Assembly: GCA_900543445.1 (NCBI GenBank) | Contig: UQRC01000006.1 | Span: forward strand, 1 to 64,000 | Direction: 5' to 3' | Length of the DNA stretch: 64,000 nt | Source of the DNA: an uncultured Lachnobacterium sp. | Lineage (GTDB): Bacteria; Bacillota; Clostridia; Lachnospirales; Lachnospiraceae | Shown: one piece after another, positions 25,630-34,348 of the stretch | Numbering within the stretch: the first letter of the stretch is position 1 | How the letters are laid out: each line of letters opens with the position of its first letter | Notes under the pieces: model-generated | The model's database searches: none | Told to the model about the DNA's origin: nothing | The model's input: the letters and a program-made list of their open reading frames with translations, nothing else | Position numbers and translations under genes: made by a program

Positions 25630-25674
25630 AAGACTTCTGCCCGGGCAAAGATGCCGCGCAGGAGTCTTTTTCTA
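25630..25674 (+). terminator. Rho-independent terminator
   Basis: AAGACTTCTGC (25630-25640) pairs with GCAGGAGTCTT (25658-25668), then a T-run. It ends the cysteine-rich small gene. Confidence 0.8.
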
Positions 25675-25696
25675 TATAAAAAGTAAGGAGAAATGC

Positions 25697-26179
25697 ATGA
25701 AGAGGATACTTGTACTGAGTGATTCCCACGGAAATGTGAATAATATGATCTATGCGGTAAGAGAGACGGATCCTGATATGATCATTCATCTCGGGGACTG
25801 CTGGACAGACGCAGCCCGTTTGAAGACGAAGTTTCCTCATATACCGATGGAACAGGTGCCGGGCAACTGTGACTGCAGCCAGGAGTTTGAAGAGAGGATC
25901 CTTATTATAGAAGGAAAACATATCCTGATCTGTCACGGACATACCTTGAATGTGAAGGCTAATTATATGTCGCTGCAGTATGCGGCGGAGGAACGCAAGG
26001 TGGATGCAGCGCTTTTTGGCCATACGCACAGAGTATTTTATGCCACGCACAATGGTGTGACGTATCTGAATCCGGGAAGCATAGGATCGCCGCCGTACGG
26101 AGTGCCGCCATCCTATGCGGTGCTTGAAATTGATGGCGGAACGGAAGAGATTGCATATGATGTAATGTATCTTGAATGA
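25697..26179 (+). CDS. YfcE/MJ0936-type metallophosphoesterase
   Basis: A 160-residue phosphodiesterase with all five calcineurin-like metal motifs: SDSHGN, HLGDC, GNCD, CHGHT and FGHTHR. Family members hydrolyse model phosphodiesters; the physiological substrate is unknown. AAGGAG precedes the ATG. It lies between the terminator of the small cysteine protein and the lysC promoter, so it is probably a single-gene unit. Confidence 0.9.
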   Translation: MKRILVLSDSHGNVNNMIYAVRETDPDMIIHLGDCWTDAARLKTKFPHIPMEQVPGNCDCSQEFEERILIIEGKHILICHGHTLNVKANYMSLQYAAEERKVDAALFGHTHRVFYATHNGVTYLNPGSIGSPPYGVPPSYAVLEIDGGTEEIAYDVMYLE

Positions 26180-26206
26180 GGAATTGCGCGATTTTACAGA
26201 AAAAAA

Positions 26207-26236
26207 TTGACGAAAGGGCGCAGATAGAAGTATAAT
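26207..26236 (+). promoter_or_regulatory. Sigma-A promoter for aspartokinase
   Basis: TTGACG (26207-26212), 18-base spacer, TATAAT (26231-26236). The short leader to the start codon is too small for a lysine riboswitch. Confidence 0.7.
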
Positions 26237-26291
26237 AACCAAAGCAATTTGAAATGGGCGGATGCTCAAAAAAATAGAGGAGCTTAAAAAG

Positions 26292-27611
26292 ATGGTTAAG
26301 GTTGTAAAATTTGGCGGCAGTTCTCTTGCGAGTGCGGAGCAGTTCGCTAAGGTAGGGGACATTATCCGTGCCGACGAATCAAGAAAATATGTAGTGCCGA
26401 GTGCACCTGGAAAGCGTAATTCCAAGGACACAAAGGTAACGGATATGCTGTATGCCTGCTATGCACTGGCAGAGGCAGATGAGGATTTCAGAGTTCAGCT
26501 GATGAAGATCAAGGAGCGTTATGATTCCATCATCAACGGATTGGGACTTAAGATTTCCCTGGATGAAGAATTTAAGAAGATTTCCGAGAATTTTAAAGCA
26601 AAGGCTGGAAGCGATTATGCGGCTTCCCGCGGTGAGTACTTAAACGGTATCATTATGGCGAATTACCTCGGATATGAATTTATTGATTCTGCAACAGTTA
26701 TCTTCTTTGATAAAGATGGTAATTTTGATGCAGACAAGACCGATAAAGTATTGTCAAAGAAGCTTGCAGGATGTGAGCGTGCGGTAATCCCGGGATTCTA
26801 TGGTGCGAAGGCAGACGGAACCGTACAGACTTTCTCAAGAGGCGGATCAGACATTACAGGTTCCATCGTTTCAAAGGCATGCCACGCAAGCATGTACGAG
26901 AACTGGACGGATGTATCCGGATGTCTCGTTGCGGATCCTAGAATTATTGACAATCCGCAGCCAATCAAGGTAATCACATACCGTGAGTTAAGAGAGCTTT
27001 CCTACATGGGAGCTTCTGTATTACATGAAGATGCGGTATTCCCGGTACGTAAGGCCGGTATTCCAATCAATATCCGCAATACAAATGATCCGGAAGCGGA
27101 CGGAACACTGATCGTGGAGAGTACATGCCAGAAGCCTGAATATACAATTACAGGTATCGCAGGTAAGAAGGGATTTGTTGCTGTCGGCATCGACAAAGAT
27201 ATGATGAACGCTGAGGTTGGCTTCTGCCGTAAAGCGTTACAGGCTTTCGAGGAGAATGGTATCTCCATCGAGCATATGCCTTCCGGAATCGATACGATGA
27301 CGGTATTTGTACATCAGGCAGAGTTCGAGGGTAAGGAGCAGCAGGTAATCAGCTCCATCCGTCGACTGACACATCCGGATGTGATCGAGCTGGAAGCAGA
27401 TCTTGCACTGATCGCAGTTGTAGGCCGTGGAATGAAGTCTACACGCGGTACAGCAGGAAGAATTTTCTCAGCACTTGCACATGCGAATATCAATGTCAAG
27501 ATGATCGATCAGGGATCTTCCGAGCTGAACATTATCATTGGTGTCAGCAACGATGATTTTGAGGAAGCCATTAAGGCAATCTATGATATCTTTGTAGAGA
27601 CAAGATTATAA
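26292..27611 (+). CDS. lysC: aspartate kinase
   Basis: A 439-residue cytoplasmic enzyme that phosphorylates aspartate, the first step to lysine, threonine, methionine and diaminopimelate. VKFGGSSLA is the phosphate/aspartate site; FSRGGSDITGS and the VADPRI segment complete the kinase. Two C-terminal ACT domains (from about residue 300, ITGIAGKKGFVAVGIDK and LALIAVVGRGM) should mediate feedback control. ATG 26292 follows GAGGAG; an upstream in-frame start at 26262 adds residues before the conserved beginning. It lies directly before dpaAB, which use the same pathway for dipicolinate, as in the Bacillus spoVF-dapG cluster. Confidence 0.93.
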   Translation: MVKVVKFGGSSLASAEQFAKVGDIIRADESRKYVVPSAPGKRNSKDTKVTDMLYACYALAEADEDFRVQLMKIKERYDSIINGLGLKISLDEEFKKISENFKAKAGSDYAASRGEYLNGIIMANYLGYEFIDSATVIFFDKDGNFDADKTDKVLSKKLAGCERAVIPGFYGAKADGTVQTFSRGGSDITGSIVSKACHASMYENWTDVSGCLVADPRIIDNPQPIKVITYRELRELSYMGASVLHEDAVFPVRKAGIPINIRNTNDPEADGTLIVESTCQKPEYTITGIAGKKGFVAVGIDKDMMNAEVGFCRKALQAFEENGISIEHMPSGIDTMTVFVHQAEFEGKEQQVISSIRRLTHPDVIELEADLALIAVVGRGMKSTRGTAGRIFSALAHANINVKMIDQGSSELNIIIGVSNDDFEEAIKAIYDIFVETRL

Positions 27612-27633
27612 AATAACGTGTTTGAAGATTAAC

Positions 27634-27661
27634 ACCACAGAACGCTTTCTTTCATATCTTA
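27634..27661 (+). promoter_or_regulatory. candidate sigma-K promoter for dpaAB
   Basis: AC (27634-27635), a 17-base gap, then CATATCTTA (27653-27661), fitting the mother-cell consensus AC-N16/17-CATANNNTA. It lies inside the lysC terminator stem, and transcripts from it would start in the right arm, upstream of or at the dpaA ribosome binding site. Confidence 0.45.
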
Positions 27662-27681
27662 TATGGAAGGGAGCGTTTTTT
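27641..27681 (+). terminator. lysC terminator overlapping the dpaA ribosome binding site
   Basis: A 17-pair stem (27641-27657 / 27661-27677, three G-U pairs), a CTT loop and six T (27676-27681). The right arm contains AAGGGAG, the only ribosome binding site for dpaA ATG 27684. Confidence 0.8.
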
Positions 27682-27683
27682 AT

Positions 27684-28553
27684 ATGACTGGGAATACTGT
27701 TGTGTTTGTCACGGATCAGAGACAGGAAAATCTGGCGGCGTATCTTCCTGGAAGAAAACGCCGGCTGGATTGGAGAGGAAAGGAACCGCCGGATGATGCC
27801 GTAAAGATACTGGAGGAGAGCCGGTGGATCGTATTGCCGATACCGGTCTCAAAAATTGAGAAAAACAAGTGGCTGACAAAAATGTTAAAACAGAAATTAA
27901 TAACAGGAAAGGCTGCGGGATGGACGTTCTTCGGTGGCGTATTCTCGGATGAGTGGCAGAAACGCATGGATGAAGCGGGTGTGACGTATTGGGATCTGAT
28001 GAAGGATGCAAATGTTGTCCATCAGAACGCATATATCACGGCGGAGGCTACGGTCGCAGAAATTTTAAGATACAGTGATTATTCGATCCGGGGGCAGAAG
28101 ATCATTGTGAGCGGATACGGTAAATGCGGAAGAGAGATTGCCAATGTGCTTGGTTCTCTCGGCGCAAAGGTGACAGTGCTTGCGAGAAGTGTTGAGGCAC
28201 GGAGGATGGCAAGGCTGGAAGGACATGAGGCGGTCGCATTTTCATACGGGCCGGAGGAGGCATATGGTGCCAGGACGATTGTGAATACGGTTCCGGCGAT
28301 GGTGATCCGAGAACCGATGATCCGGGAGATGCATTCCGATGCTGTGATCATTGATATTGCATCCCGACCGGGAGGCACGGATCTTGTGGCCGCGGAAAGT
28401 TATGGAATCAAAGTGGTGCCGGCGCTTGGGCTGCCCGGGATCTATACGACGAAAAGCAGTGCGAGAATACTAGCGGACGCGATTACGGGGCATACACATC
28501 CAAAACTGGGAGGGGAAGAGGAGAAACCATGGATTTTTCAAATATTAATATAG
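27684..28553 (+). CDS. dpaA: dipicolinate synthase subunit A
   Basis: A 289-residue NAD(P)-binding subunit of the enzyme that makes dipicolinic acid from dihydroxy-tetrahydrodipicolinate in the sporulation mother cell. The Rossmann motif is VSGYGKCGREIANVLGSLGA; WDLMKDANVVHQNA and ALGLPGIYTTKSSA are family features. ATG 27684 is used because AAGGGAG lies ten bases before it; an in-frame ATG at 27663 is inside the terminator stem. Its 3' end overlaps dpaB by 25 bases. Adjacent lysC indicates coupling of aspartate-pathway flux to spore dipicolinate. Confidence 0.93.
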   Translation: MTGNTVVFVTDQRQENLAAYLPGRKRRLDWRGKEPPDDAVKILEESRWIVLPIPVSKIEKNKWLTKMLKQKLITGKAAGWTFFGGVFSDEWQKRMDEAGVTYWDLMKDANVVHQNAYITAEATVAEILRYSDYSIRGQKIIVSGYGKCGREIANVLGSLGAKVTVLARSVEARRMARLEGHEAVAFSYGPEEAYGARTIVNTVPAMVIREPMIREMHSDAVIIDIASRPGGTDLVAAESYGIKVVPALGLPGIYTTKSSARILADAITGHTHPKLGGEEEKPWIFQILI

Positions 28554-29116
28554 GGTATGGGATCACGGGATCGTTCTGCACGTTTGCAAAGACGAAGAAG
28601 GAAGTGATCGAACTGACGGAGATGGGGGCGAATGTTATTCCCATCTTTTCTTATCAGGCACAAAGCTGCAATACAAGATTCGGAAATGCGAAGGAGTTTG
28701 TCGATGAAATCTGTGCGATTACAGGAAATGAGGGAATACGCACAATCCAGCAGGCAGAACCGATTGGACCGAATAATTTTTTAGATATCATGGTGATTGC
28801 ACCGTGTACCGGAAATACGGCAGCCAAATTATGTACCGGAATCATTGATACACCGGTGCTGATGGCTGCAAAAGCACATATGAGAAACGGGAAAGCACTT
28901 GTGATCGCAATATCGACGAACGATGCACTTGGCATGAATTTCAAGACAATCGGAAATCTGATGAACATGAAAAATATTTATTTTGTACCGTTTGGTCAGG
29001 ACAATTACAAGAGTAAGCCGAACTCGATGATCGCGAAGATGAACCTTCTGCCGGACACAATTGAAGCGGCGATGCGTGGAAGACAACTGCAACCGATGAT
29101 CGTATCGGAAGTCTAA
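28529..29116 (+). CDS. dpaB: dipicolinate synthase subunit B
   Basis: A 195-residue flavoprotein-like subunit that partners DpaA in dipicolinate formation. INIGYGITGSFCTF, IGPNNFLDIMVIAPCTGNT and ALGMNFKTIGNLMN are characteristic. The start lies 25 bases inside dpaA behind GGGAGGGGAAGAGG, so translation is coupled. The pair is evidence that the organism can, or recently could, form heat-resistant endospores. Confidence 0.93.
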   Translation: MDFSNINIGYGITGSFCTFAKTKKEVIELTEMGANVIPIFSYQAQSCNTRFGNAKEFVDEICAITGNEGIRTIQQAEPIGPNNFLDIMVIAPCTGNTAAKLCTGIIDTPVLMAAKAHMRNGKALVIAISTNDALGMNFKTIGNLMNMKNIYFVPFGQDNYKSKPNSMIAKMNLLPDTIEAAMRGRQLQPMIVSEV

Positions 29117-29119
29117 TAG

Positions 29120-29155
29120 GGCGGGCCTGTTCCTGCCCGCCTACATAGTTCTTTT
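29120..29155. terminator. hairpin between convergent dpaB and asnB-like gene
   Basis: GGCGGGC (29120-29126) pairs with GCCCGCC (29135-29141). The T-run follows only ten bases later, so termination strength is uncertain. Confidence 0.5.
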
Positions 29156-31008
29156 TAAATACTTAATTTTACATTATATTTTTTAAACCATTCGTTGATT
29201 TGCACATAATAAGCCATCAGCTGCGGACCGGCCATCAACTGACCGAACCAAGGTTTGCCGAGATCCTTCGGATGGTAGCAGAACGCCTGAAGCTTTTTCG
29301 GATTGGCAATCGCAAGAAGCGGACCATCGGAACTGATGATTTTCTGCAATGCGGCGATCAGGAGAGACTCGTAACCCGGATCGTAGGTTTTCGGGAACGG
29401 GCTTTTTTTGCGTGTACGGATTTCTTCCGGAATCAGACCGGATGCATAGGCACGGAGCAGATGCTTGACTTCGCCATCCTTTGTCTTCATCTCATAAGGA
29501 ACATTGAACAGATATTCTGCCAGCGCAAGATCTGCAAACGGAACGCGGGCATCCATACTGTTGTAGGCAGCGGCGCGATCGGTGCGGTCGACAAGCGTCT
29601 GCATGAAGTAGCGGACAGTCAGATAGAAGGTGCGTCTGTGGAGCATCTCTTTTGCTGCATGGCTGCCATCAATTCCAATCTCGCTGCAACTTGCCTGGTA
29701 CTGTGAACTGATGTAAGAATCAATATCTAATCGATTAATTAAATCATCCGTTAATAATAATTTCCGTGGGGACAGATCTTTGGTCCATGGAAATGTATTG
29801 GATTCATACATTTCCGAGCGATGATACCAAGGATAACCGCAGAATAATTCGTCGGCGCATTCACCGGTATAGATGATCGGATGATCCTTTGCAATCTTAC
29901 TGCAGAAATATACGAGTGAAGAATCGACATCTGCCATCGCAGGAGCATCATGCGCTTCGAGAGACGGCATTAAGTAGTCAAATAATTCGGCATTGCCGCA
30001 GGTCAGCGTTGTGTGGTCACTGCTCAGAAATTCACGCATCTGCTGGACAAACGGTGCATCGAGTGACGGCTGGAAACTGTTGGCCTGAAAGTATTTGCTG
30101 CTTCCGATGAAATCAAAGGAATACGTTACGATCGGATCAGGAGACAGCTGTGCCAGCTTCGCGGAGACCACGGAGGAATCCAGTCCGCCGGAGAGGAGGG
30201 ATGCGTATGGAGCATTGGCGCTTGCTGCGACCTGGATCGAGTGATCCAGTAATTCCCGGATATGTGCTACGGTGTCTTCGTAGGAATCGGTGTGCTCCTT
30301 TACCGTAAACTGATGGTAGCGTTCGGTATAGAATCTGCCTTTGCCACTGACAAGCATGTGACCCGGTTTGAGTTCTAAGATGTCACGGTACACGGTATGC
30401 CCCGGTGTGTGTGCCGGTCCCATGGAAAGCAGTTCGTTTAATCCTTCCGCGTCTACAACAGGCTCGACTCCGGGATACTGCAGGAGCGCTTTCGGTTCGG
30501 AGGCGAAAACGAGAACCTGCTTCTGCACGGTATAAAATAAAGGTCTAAGACCAAGCGGATCACGGAACAGATACATCCGGTTATTTCGCTCATCGTAGAT
30601 TGCGATTGCGAAAGCGCCGGACAGTTTCTTAACAAAATCGGTTCCGTATTGCAGGAAAGCACAAAGCAGCAGTTCTTCCTGGGATAAACCATCTGTGATG
30701 ACGCGTGCGCGTTGCAATTCCTCACGCAGTTCGGGAAGGTTTGCGATAAAACCATCGTACATGATCGTATAATTTTGTCCGTTGAATTTCCTGGTGGCAG
30801 GCTGGGGCTCACATGTAATCTGTGGATGAATGCTGCCGCAGGCGAGCGCGTTATGATTCATGCATCCGTGCGGGAAATAATAGAATTCCTGACGGTCGGG
30901 GCCTCGTCTGCGTAAAGCAAGTGACATGTTTTCGATTGTGTTTTTTACTTGCTCGTTCTCTTTCTGAAAAATAAAATCTGGATGAAAAAATCCGGCTATA
31001 CCGCTCAT
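29155..31008 (-). CDS. asparagine synthetase-like protein with altered glutaminase site
   Basis: A 617-residue AsnB-type protein. The C-terminal synthetase has an intact ATP pyrophosphatase loop (LLSGGLDSSVVSAKL), YTGECADELFCGYPW and GLIPEEIRTRKKSPFP, so aspartate activation looks functional. The N-terminal Ntn-amidotransferase domain is changed: the start is MSGIAG where the nucleophile should be MCGIAG, and the glutamine-binding NGE motif reads YDGFIAN. LRRRGPD is kept. The start is firm (CAGGAG seven bases before ATG 31008). It may use free ammonia, or another amine, instead of glutamine. The symbol asnB is withheld for that reason. Confidence 0.85.
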   Translation of the reverse strand: MSGIAGFFHPDFIFQKENEQVKNTIENMSLALRRRGPDRQEFYYFPHGCMNHNALACGSIHPQITCEPQPATRKFNGQNYTIMYDGFIANLPELREELQRARVITDGLSQEELLLCAFLQYGTDFVKKLSGAFAIAIYDERNNRMYLFRDPLGLRPLFYTVQKQVLVFASEPKALLQYPGVEPVVDAEGLNELLSMGPAHTPGHTVYRDILELKPGHMLVSGKGRFYTERYHQFTVKEHTDSYEDTVAHIRELLDHSIQVAASANAPYASLLSGGLDSSVVSAKLAQLSPDPIVTYSFDFIGSSKYFQANSFQPSLDAPFVQQMREFLSSDHTTLTCGNAELFDYLMPSLEAHDAPAMADVDSSLVYFCSKIAKDHPIIYTGECADELFCGYPWYHRSEMYESNTFPWTKDLSPRKLLLTDDLINRLDIDSYISSQYQASCSEIGIDGSHAAKEMLHRRTFYLTVRYFMQTLVDRTDRAAAYNSMDARVPFADLALAEYLFNVPYEMKTKDGEVKHLLRAYASGLIPEEIRTRKKSPFPKTYDPGYESLLIAALQKIISSDGPLLAIANPKKLQAFCYHPKDLGKPWFGQLMAGPQLMAYYVQINEWFKKYNVKLSI

Positions 31009-31081
31009 AAATAACTCCTGAGAAATGTTCTTAGAAATTATATGAGCAGATAGCCGGAAAAAGAATGGATGTCCGTATGAA

Positions 31082-31342
31082 TTACGCGTTCTGCTGGGCG
31101 TTATATGCCTCGCGAAGCGCTTTGGCAAGCTGGTCACCGCAGGAAGTGTTTTTCATTCCACAGTGGATACCGCCGATACGGCGCTCAACCTCATCAACCG
31201 TCATTCCCTGTACGAGACGAGGGATTGCCTGTAAGTTTCCGTGGCAGCCGCCGGTAAATTTAACGTCTTTTACAATATCGCCATCAAGTTCTACTTCAAT
31301 CTGTGTGGAACATGTGCCTTTTGTCTTATATAAATATGACAT
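31082..31342 (-). CDS. TSCPD-domain small protein (TIGR03905-like)
   Basis: An 86-residue protein with four conserved cysteines (GTCSTQ, GGCHGN, HCGMKN, TSCGDQLAKAL). It resembles the TSCPD domain found at the end of some ribonucleotide reductases and as short stand-alone proteins in clostridia, probably a metal-binding fold. AAAGGAGG precedes the ATG. It lies just upstream of the asparagine synthetase-like gene on the same strand with 74 bases between, so they may be cotranscribed. Confidence 0.8.
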   Translation of the reverse strand: MSYLYKTKGTCSTQIEVELDGDIVKDVKFTGGCHGNLQAIPRLVQGMTVDEVERRIGGIHCGMKNTSCGDQLAKALREAYNAQQNA

Positions 31343-31515
31343 ATGAAATTCCTCCTTTTTCTTGTGTACTCTCTGAATGGCTCAGCCATTTCGCCACAAT
31401 TATAGCAACGGCGGACGCATTTTACAATGAAATGCGTGAATTTTTTGAAAAGTTTATACAGTGCATCCGGCAGCTTGTTAATAAAAAGTTCATAAAACGT
31501 TTACGCCATATGGAG

Positions 31516-31544
31516 TTGTGAAAAATTATGGAAAGTGATACAAT
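31516..31544 (+). promoter_or_regulatory. Sigma-A promoter for secA
   Basis: TTGTGA (31516-31521), 17-base spacer, TACAAT (31539-31544), 35 bases before the start. Confidence 0.65.
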
Positions 31545-31578
31545 ACGAATATTCTATGCGAGTTAGGAGCTATATATT

Positions 31579-34152
31579 ATGAGTACATTCACCAAACTTT
31601 TTGGTACACACAGTGAGAGGGAGTTAAAGCGCATTTATCCGATCGTTGACAAGGTTGAGTCCTATCGTGATCAGATGGCAGCTCTTTCTGATGATGAGCT
31701 GAAAGCGAAAACAAAAGAATATAAGGAGCGTCTGGAGAAGGGAGAGACACTTGATGATCTTCTTCCGGAGGCATATGCAACCGTACGTGAGGCTGCACGC
31801 CGTGTCCTTGGCATGGAGCATTACAGAGTACAGATTATCGGTGGTATCATCCTGCATCAGGGACGTATCGCTGAGATGAAGACCGGTGAAGGTAAGACAT
31901 TGGTATCCACACTTCCGGCATACTTGAACGCTTTGGAAGGCAAGGGAGTCTGCATCGTAACGGTTAATGACTACCTGGCAAAGCGAGATTCCGAGTGGAT
32001 GGGTCAGGTACATGAATTCCTCGGACTGACGGTAGGTGTTGTCCTTAATAGTATGGACAACGATGAGCGCCGCGAGGCATACAATTGTGATATTACTTAT
32101 GTAACGAACAACGAGCTTGGTTTCGATTACCTGCGTGATAACATGGTAATTTACAAGGAGCAGCTCGTACAGAGAGATTTACATTACGCGATCATCGATG
32201 AGGTCGATTCTGTATTGATCGATGAGGCAAGAACACCACTTATCATTTCCGGACAGAGTGGCAAGTCCACAAAGTTATACGAGGCCTGCGATATTCTTGC
32301 GCAGCAGATGACACGTGGTGAGGATGTGCCGGAGTATTCCAAGATGGATGCCATCATGGGAATCGAGCAGGAGGAGACCGGAGACTTCATCGTAAACGAG
32401 AAGGACAAGGTGATCAACCTGACACAGGAAGGTGTGCATAAGGTTGAGCAGTTCTTCCATATTGAGAACCTTGCGGATCCTGAGAATCTTGAGATCCAGC
32501 ATAATATTATCCTTGCACTTCGTGCACACTATCTTATGTTCCGTGATCAGGATTACGTGGTGAAGGATGATCAGGTTATGATCGTCGATGAGTTTACCGG
32601 ACGTATCATGCCGGGAAGACGTTATTCCGATGGATTACATCAGGCAATCGAGGCGAAGGAGCATGTGAAGGTAAAGCGTGAGAGCAAGACCCTTGCGACG
32701 ATCACATTCCAGAACTTCTTCAATAAATTTGATAAGAAGGCAGGTATGACCGGTACCGCTTTGACCGAGGAGAAAGAGTTCCGTGATATCTACGGAATGG
32801 ACGTAATCGAGATCCCTACGAACCGTCCAATCGCCCGTATCGATCATCAGGATGCCGTATATAAGACCAAGAAAGAGAAATTTAAGGCTGTTGTAGAGGA
32901 AGTTAAGAAAGCACATGAGAAGGGGCAACCGGTTCTGGTTGGTACCATCACGATCGAGACTTCTGAGTTGATCAGCGGTATGCTGAAGCGCGAAGGTATC
33001 CAGCATACGGTATTGAATGCAAAGTTCCATGAACTTGAGGCTGAGATTGTTGCACAGGCCGGACAGCACGGTGCCGTAACGATCGCCACCAATATGGCCG
33101 GTCGAGGAACGGATATCAAGCTTGACGACGACGCAAAGGCTGCCGGCGGTCTGAAGATCATCGGTACCGAGAGACATGAGTCCCGCCGTATTGATAACCA
33201 GCTGCGTGGACGTTCCGGCCGTCAGGGAGATCCGGGTGAGTCCCAGTTCTTCATTTCTCTTGAAGATGATCTGATGAGATTGTTCGGATCAGAGAGACTG
33301 ATGTCCGTATTTACAACACTTGGTGTACCGGAAGGCGAGCAGATCCAGCATAAGATGCTGACCTCTGCGATCGAGAAGGCACAGGAGAAGATCGAGTACA
33401 ACAACTACGGAATCCGTAAGAATCTGTTAGAGTACGATCGGGTAAACAATGATCAGAGAGAGATCATCTACTCTGAGCGTCGTAAGGTATTGAACGGAGA
33501 CAGCATGAGAGATGTCATCTTCAAGATGATCCAGGATCAGGTTGAGAAGGCGGTTGACACCTGTATCTCCAATGAGATTCCTCGTGAAGAGTGGGATTTA
33601 AATGAACTCAACGAACTGATTCTTCCAATCATTCCGCTTGAGCCGATCACAGAGGAGAGTATCTCTGACGTGAAGAATATGAAGGAACTTAAGCAGCATC
33701 TGAAGGAGAAGGCAGTACTTCTCTACGAGGCAAAGGAGACGGAGTTCCCTGAGATCGAGCAGTTCCGTGAGCTGGAGCGTGTTGTTCTTCTTAAGGTGAT
33801 TGACGGTAAGTGGATGGATCATATCGATGATATGGATCAGCTGCGTCAGGGTATCGGACTTCAGGCATACGGTCAGAGAGATCCGCTTGTTGAGTACAAG
33901 ATGGCTGGCTTTGATATGTTCGATGAGATGATTTCTGCAATTCAGGAAGATACAATTCGTCTTCTGTTCCACGTTCAGGTTGAGCAGAAGGTTGAGAGAG
34001 AGCAGGTTGCCAAGGTAACCGGAACCAATAAGGATGAGACTGTAGCAAATGCGCCGAAGAAGCGCGAGCATGCGAAGGTATATCCGAATGATCCGTGTCC
34101 TTGCGGAAGCGGCAAGAAATATAAGCAGTGCTGCGGACGTAAAACGGTATAG
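31579..34152 (+). CDS. secA: preprotein translocase ATPase SecA
   Basis: An 857-residue motor that drives preproteins through Sec[14 protein letters not shown] is Walker [19 protein letters not shown] the Walker B/DEAD region, [12 protein letters not shown] and [15 protein letters not shown] the helicase motifs, and [11 protein letters not shown] lies in the helical scaffold. The C-terminus ends in a SEC-C zinc motif, [16 protein letters not shown], which binds SecB-like partners or ribosomes. AGGAG precedes the ATG. The common Firmicutes neighbour prfB does not follow; an antiporter gene does. Confidence 0.97.
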   Translation: MSTFTKLFGTHSERELKRIYPIVDKVESYRDQMAALSDDELKAKTKEYKERLEKGETLDDLLPEAYATVREAARRVLGMEHYRVQIIGGIILHQGRIAEMKTGEGKTLVSTLPAYLNALEGKGVCIVTVNDYLAKRDSEWMGQVHEFLGLTVGVVLNSMDNDERREAYNCDITYVTNNELGFDYLRDNMVIYKEQLVQRDLHYAIIDEVDSVLIDEARTPLIISGQSGKSTKLYEACDILAQQMTRGEDVPEYSKMDAIMGIEQEETGDFIVNEKDKVINLTQEGVHKVEQFFHIENLADPENLEIQHNIILALRAHYLMFRDQDYVVKDDQVMIVDEFTGRIMPGRRYSDGLHQAIEAKEHVKVKRESKTLATITFQNFFNKFDKKAGMTGTALTEEKEFRDIYGMDVIEIPTNRPIARIDHQDAVYKTKKEKFKAVVEEVKKAHEKGQPVLVGTITIETSELISGMLKREGIQHTVLNAKFHELEAEIVAQAGQHGAVTIATNMAGRGTDIKLDDDAKAAGGLKIIGTERHESRRIDNQLRGRSGRQGDPGESQFFISLEDDLMRLFGSERLMSVFTTLGVPEGEQIQHKMLTSAIEKAQEKIEYNNYGIRKNLLEYDRVNNDQREIIYSERRKVLNGDSMRDVIFKMIQDQVEKAVDTCISNEIPREEWDLNELNELILPIIPLEPITEESISDVKNMKELKQHLKEKAVLLYEAKETEFPEIEQFRELERVVLLKVIDGKWMDHIDDMDQLRQGIGLQAYGQRDPLVEYKMAGFDMFDEMISAIQEDTIRLLFHVQVEQKVEREQVAKVTGTNKDETVANAPKKREHAKVYPNDPCPCGSGKKYKQCCGRKTV

Positions 34153-34187
34153 TTTGCGATTATGTAATTACACAAATAATAAAAAGA

Positions 34188-34232
34188 AAGGATCGATGTG
34201 GCTCCGGACAAGAGCACACGTCGGTCCTTTTT
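34188..34232 (+). terminator. secA terminator
   Basis: AAGGATCGATGTG (34188-34200) pairs with CACGTCGGTCCTT (34217-34229) with two G-U pairs, followed by T residues. Confidence 0.75.
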
Positions 34233-34348
34233 GATGGTATATGGATAGATATGCAATTTCCGTGCAAAAAGTGCAAAAACTACTTTTCATACATCAAATT
34301 TATGTGTATGATGAAAGAAGTGTTATGTAGTGAAACAAATGAGAGAGG

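Noticed and set aside
26180-26291. Lysine riboswitch before aspartokinase
   Set aside because: The promoter is only 56 bases before the start, leaving no room for the aptamer.
34153-34348. prfB with programmed frameshift after secA
   Set aside because: The usual Firmicutes neighbour is absent; the region holds a terminator and the antiporter leader.
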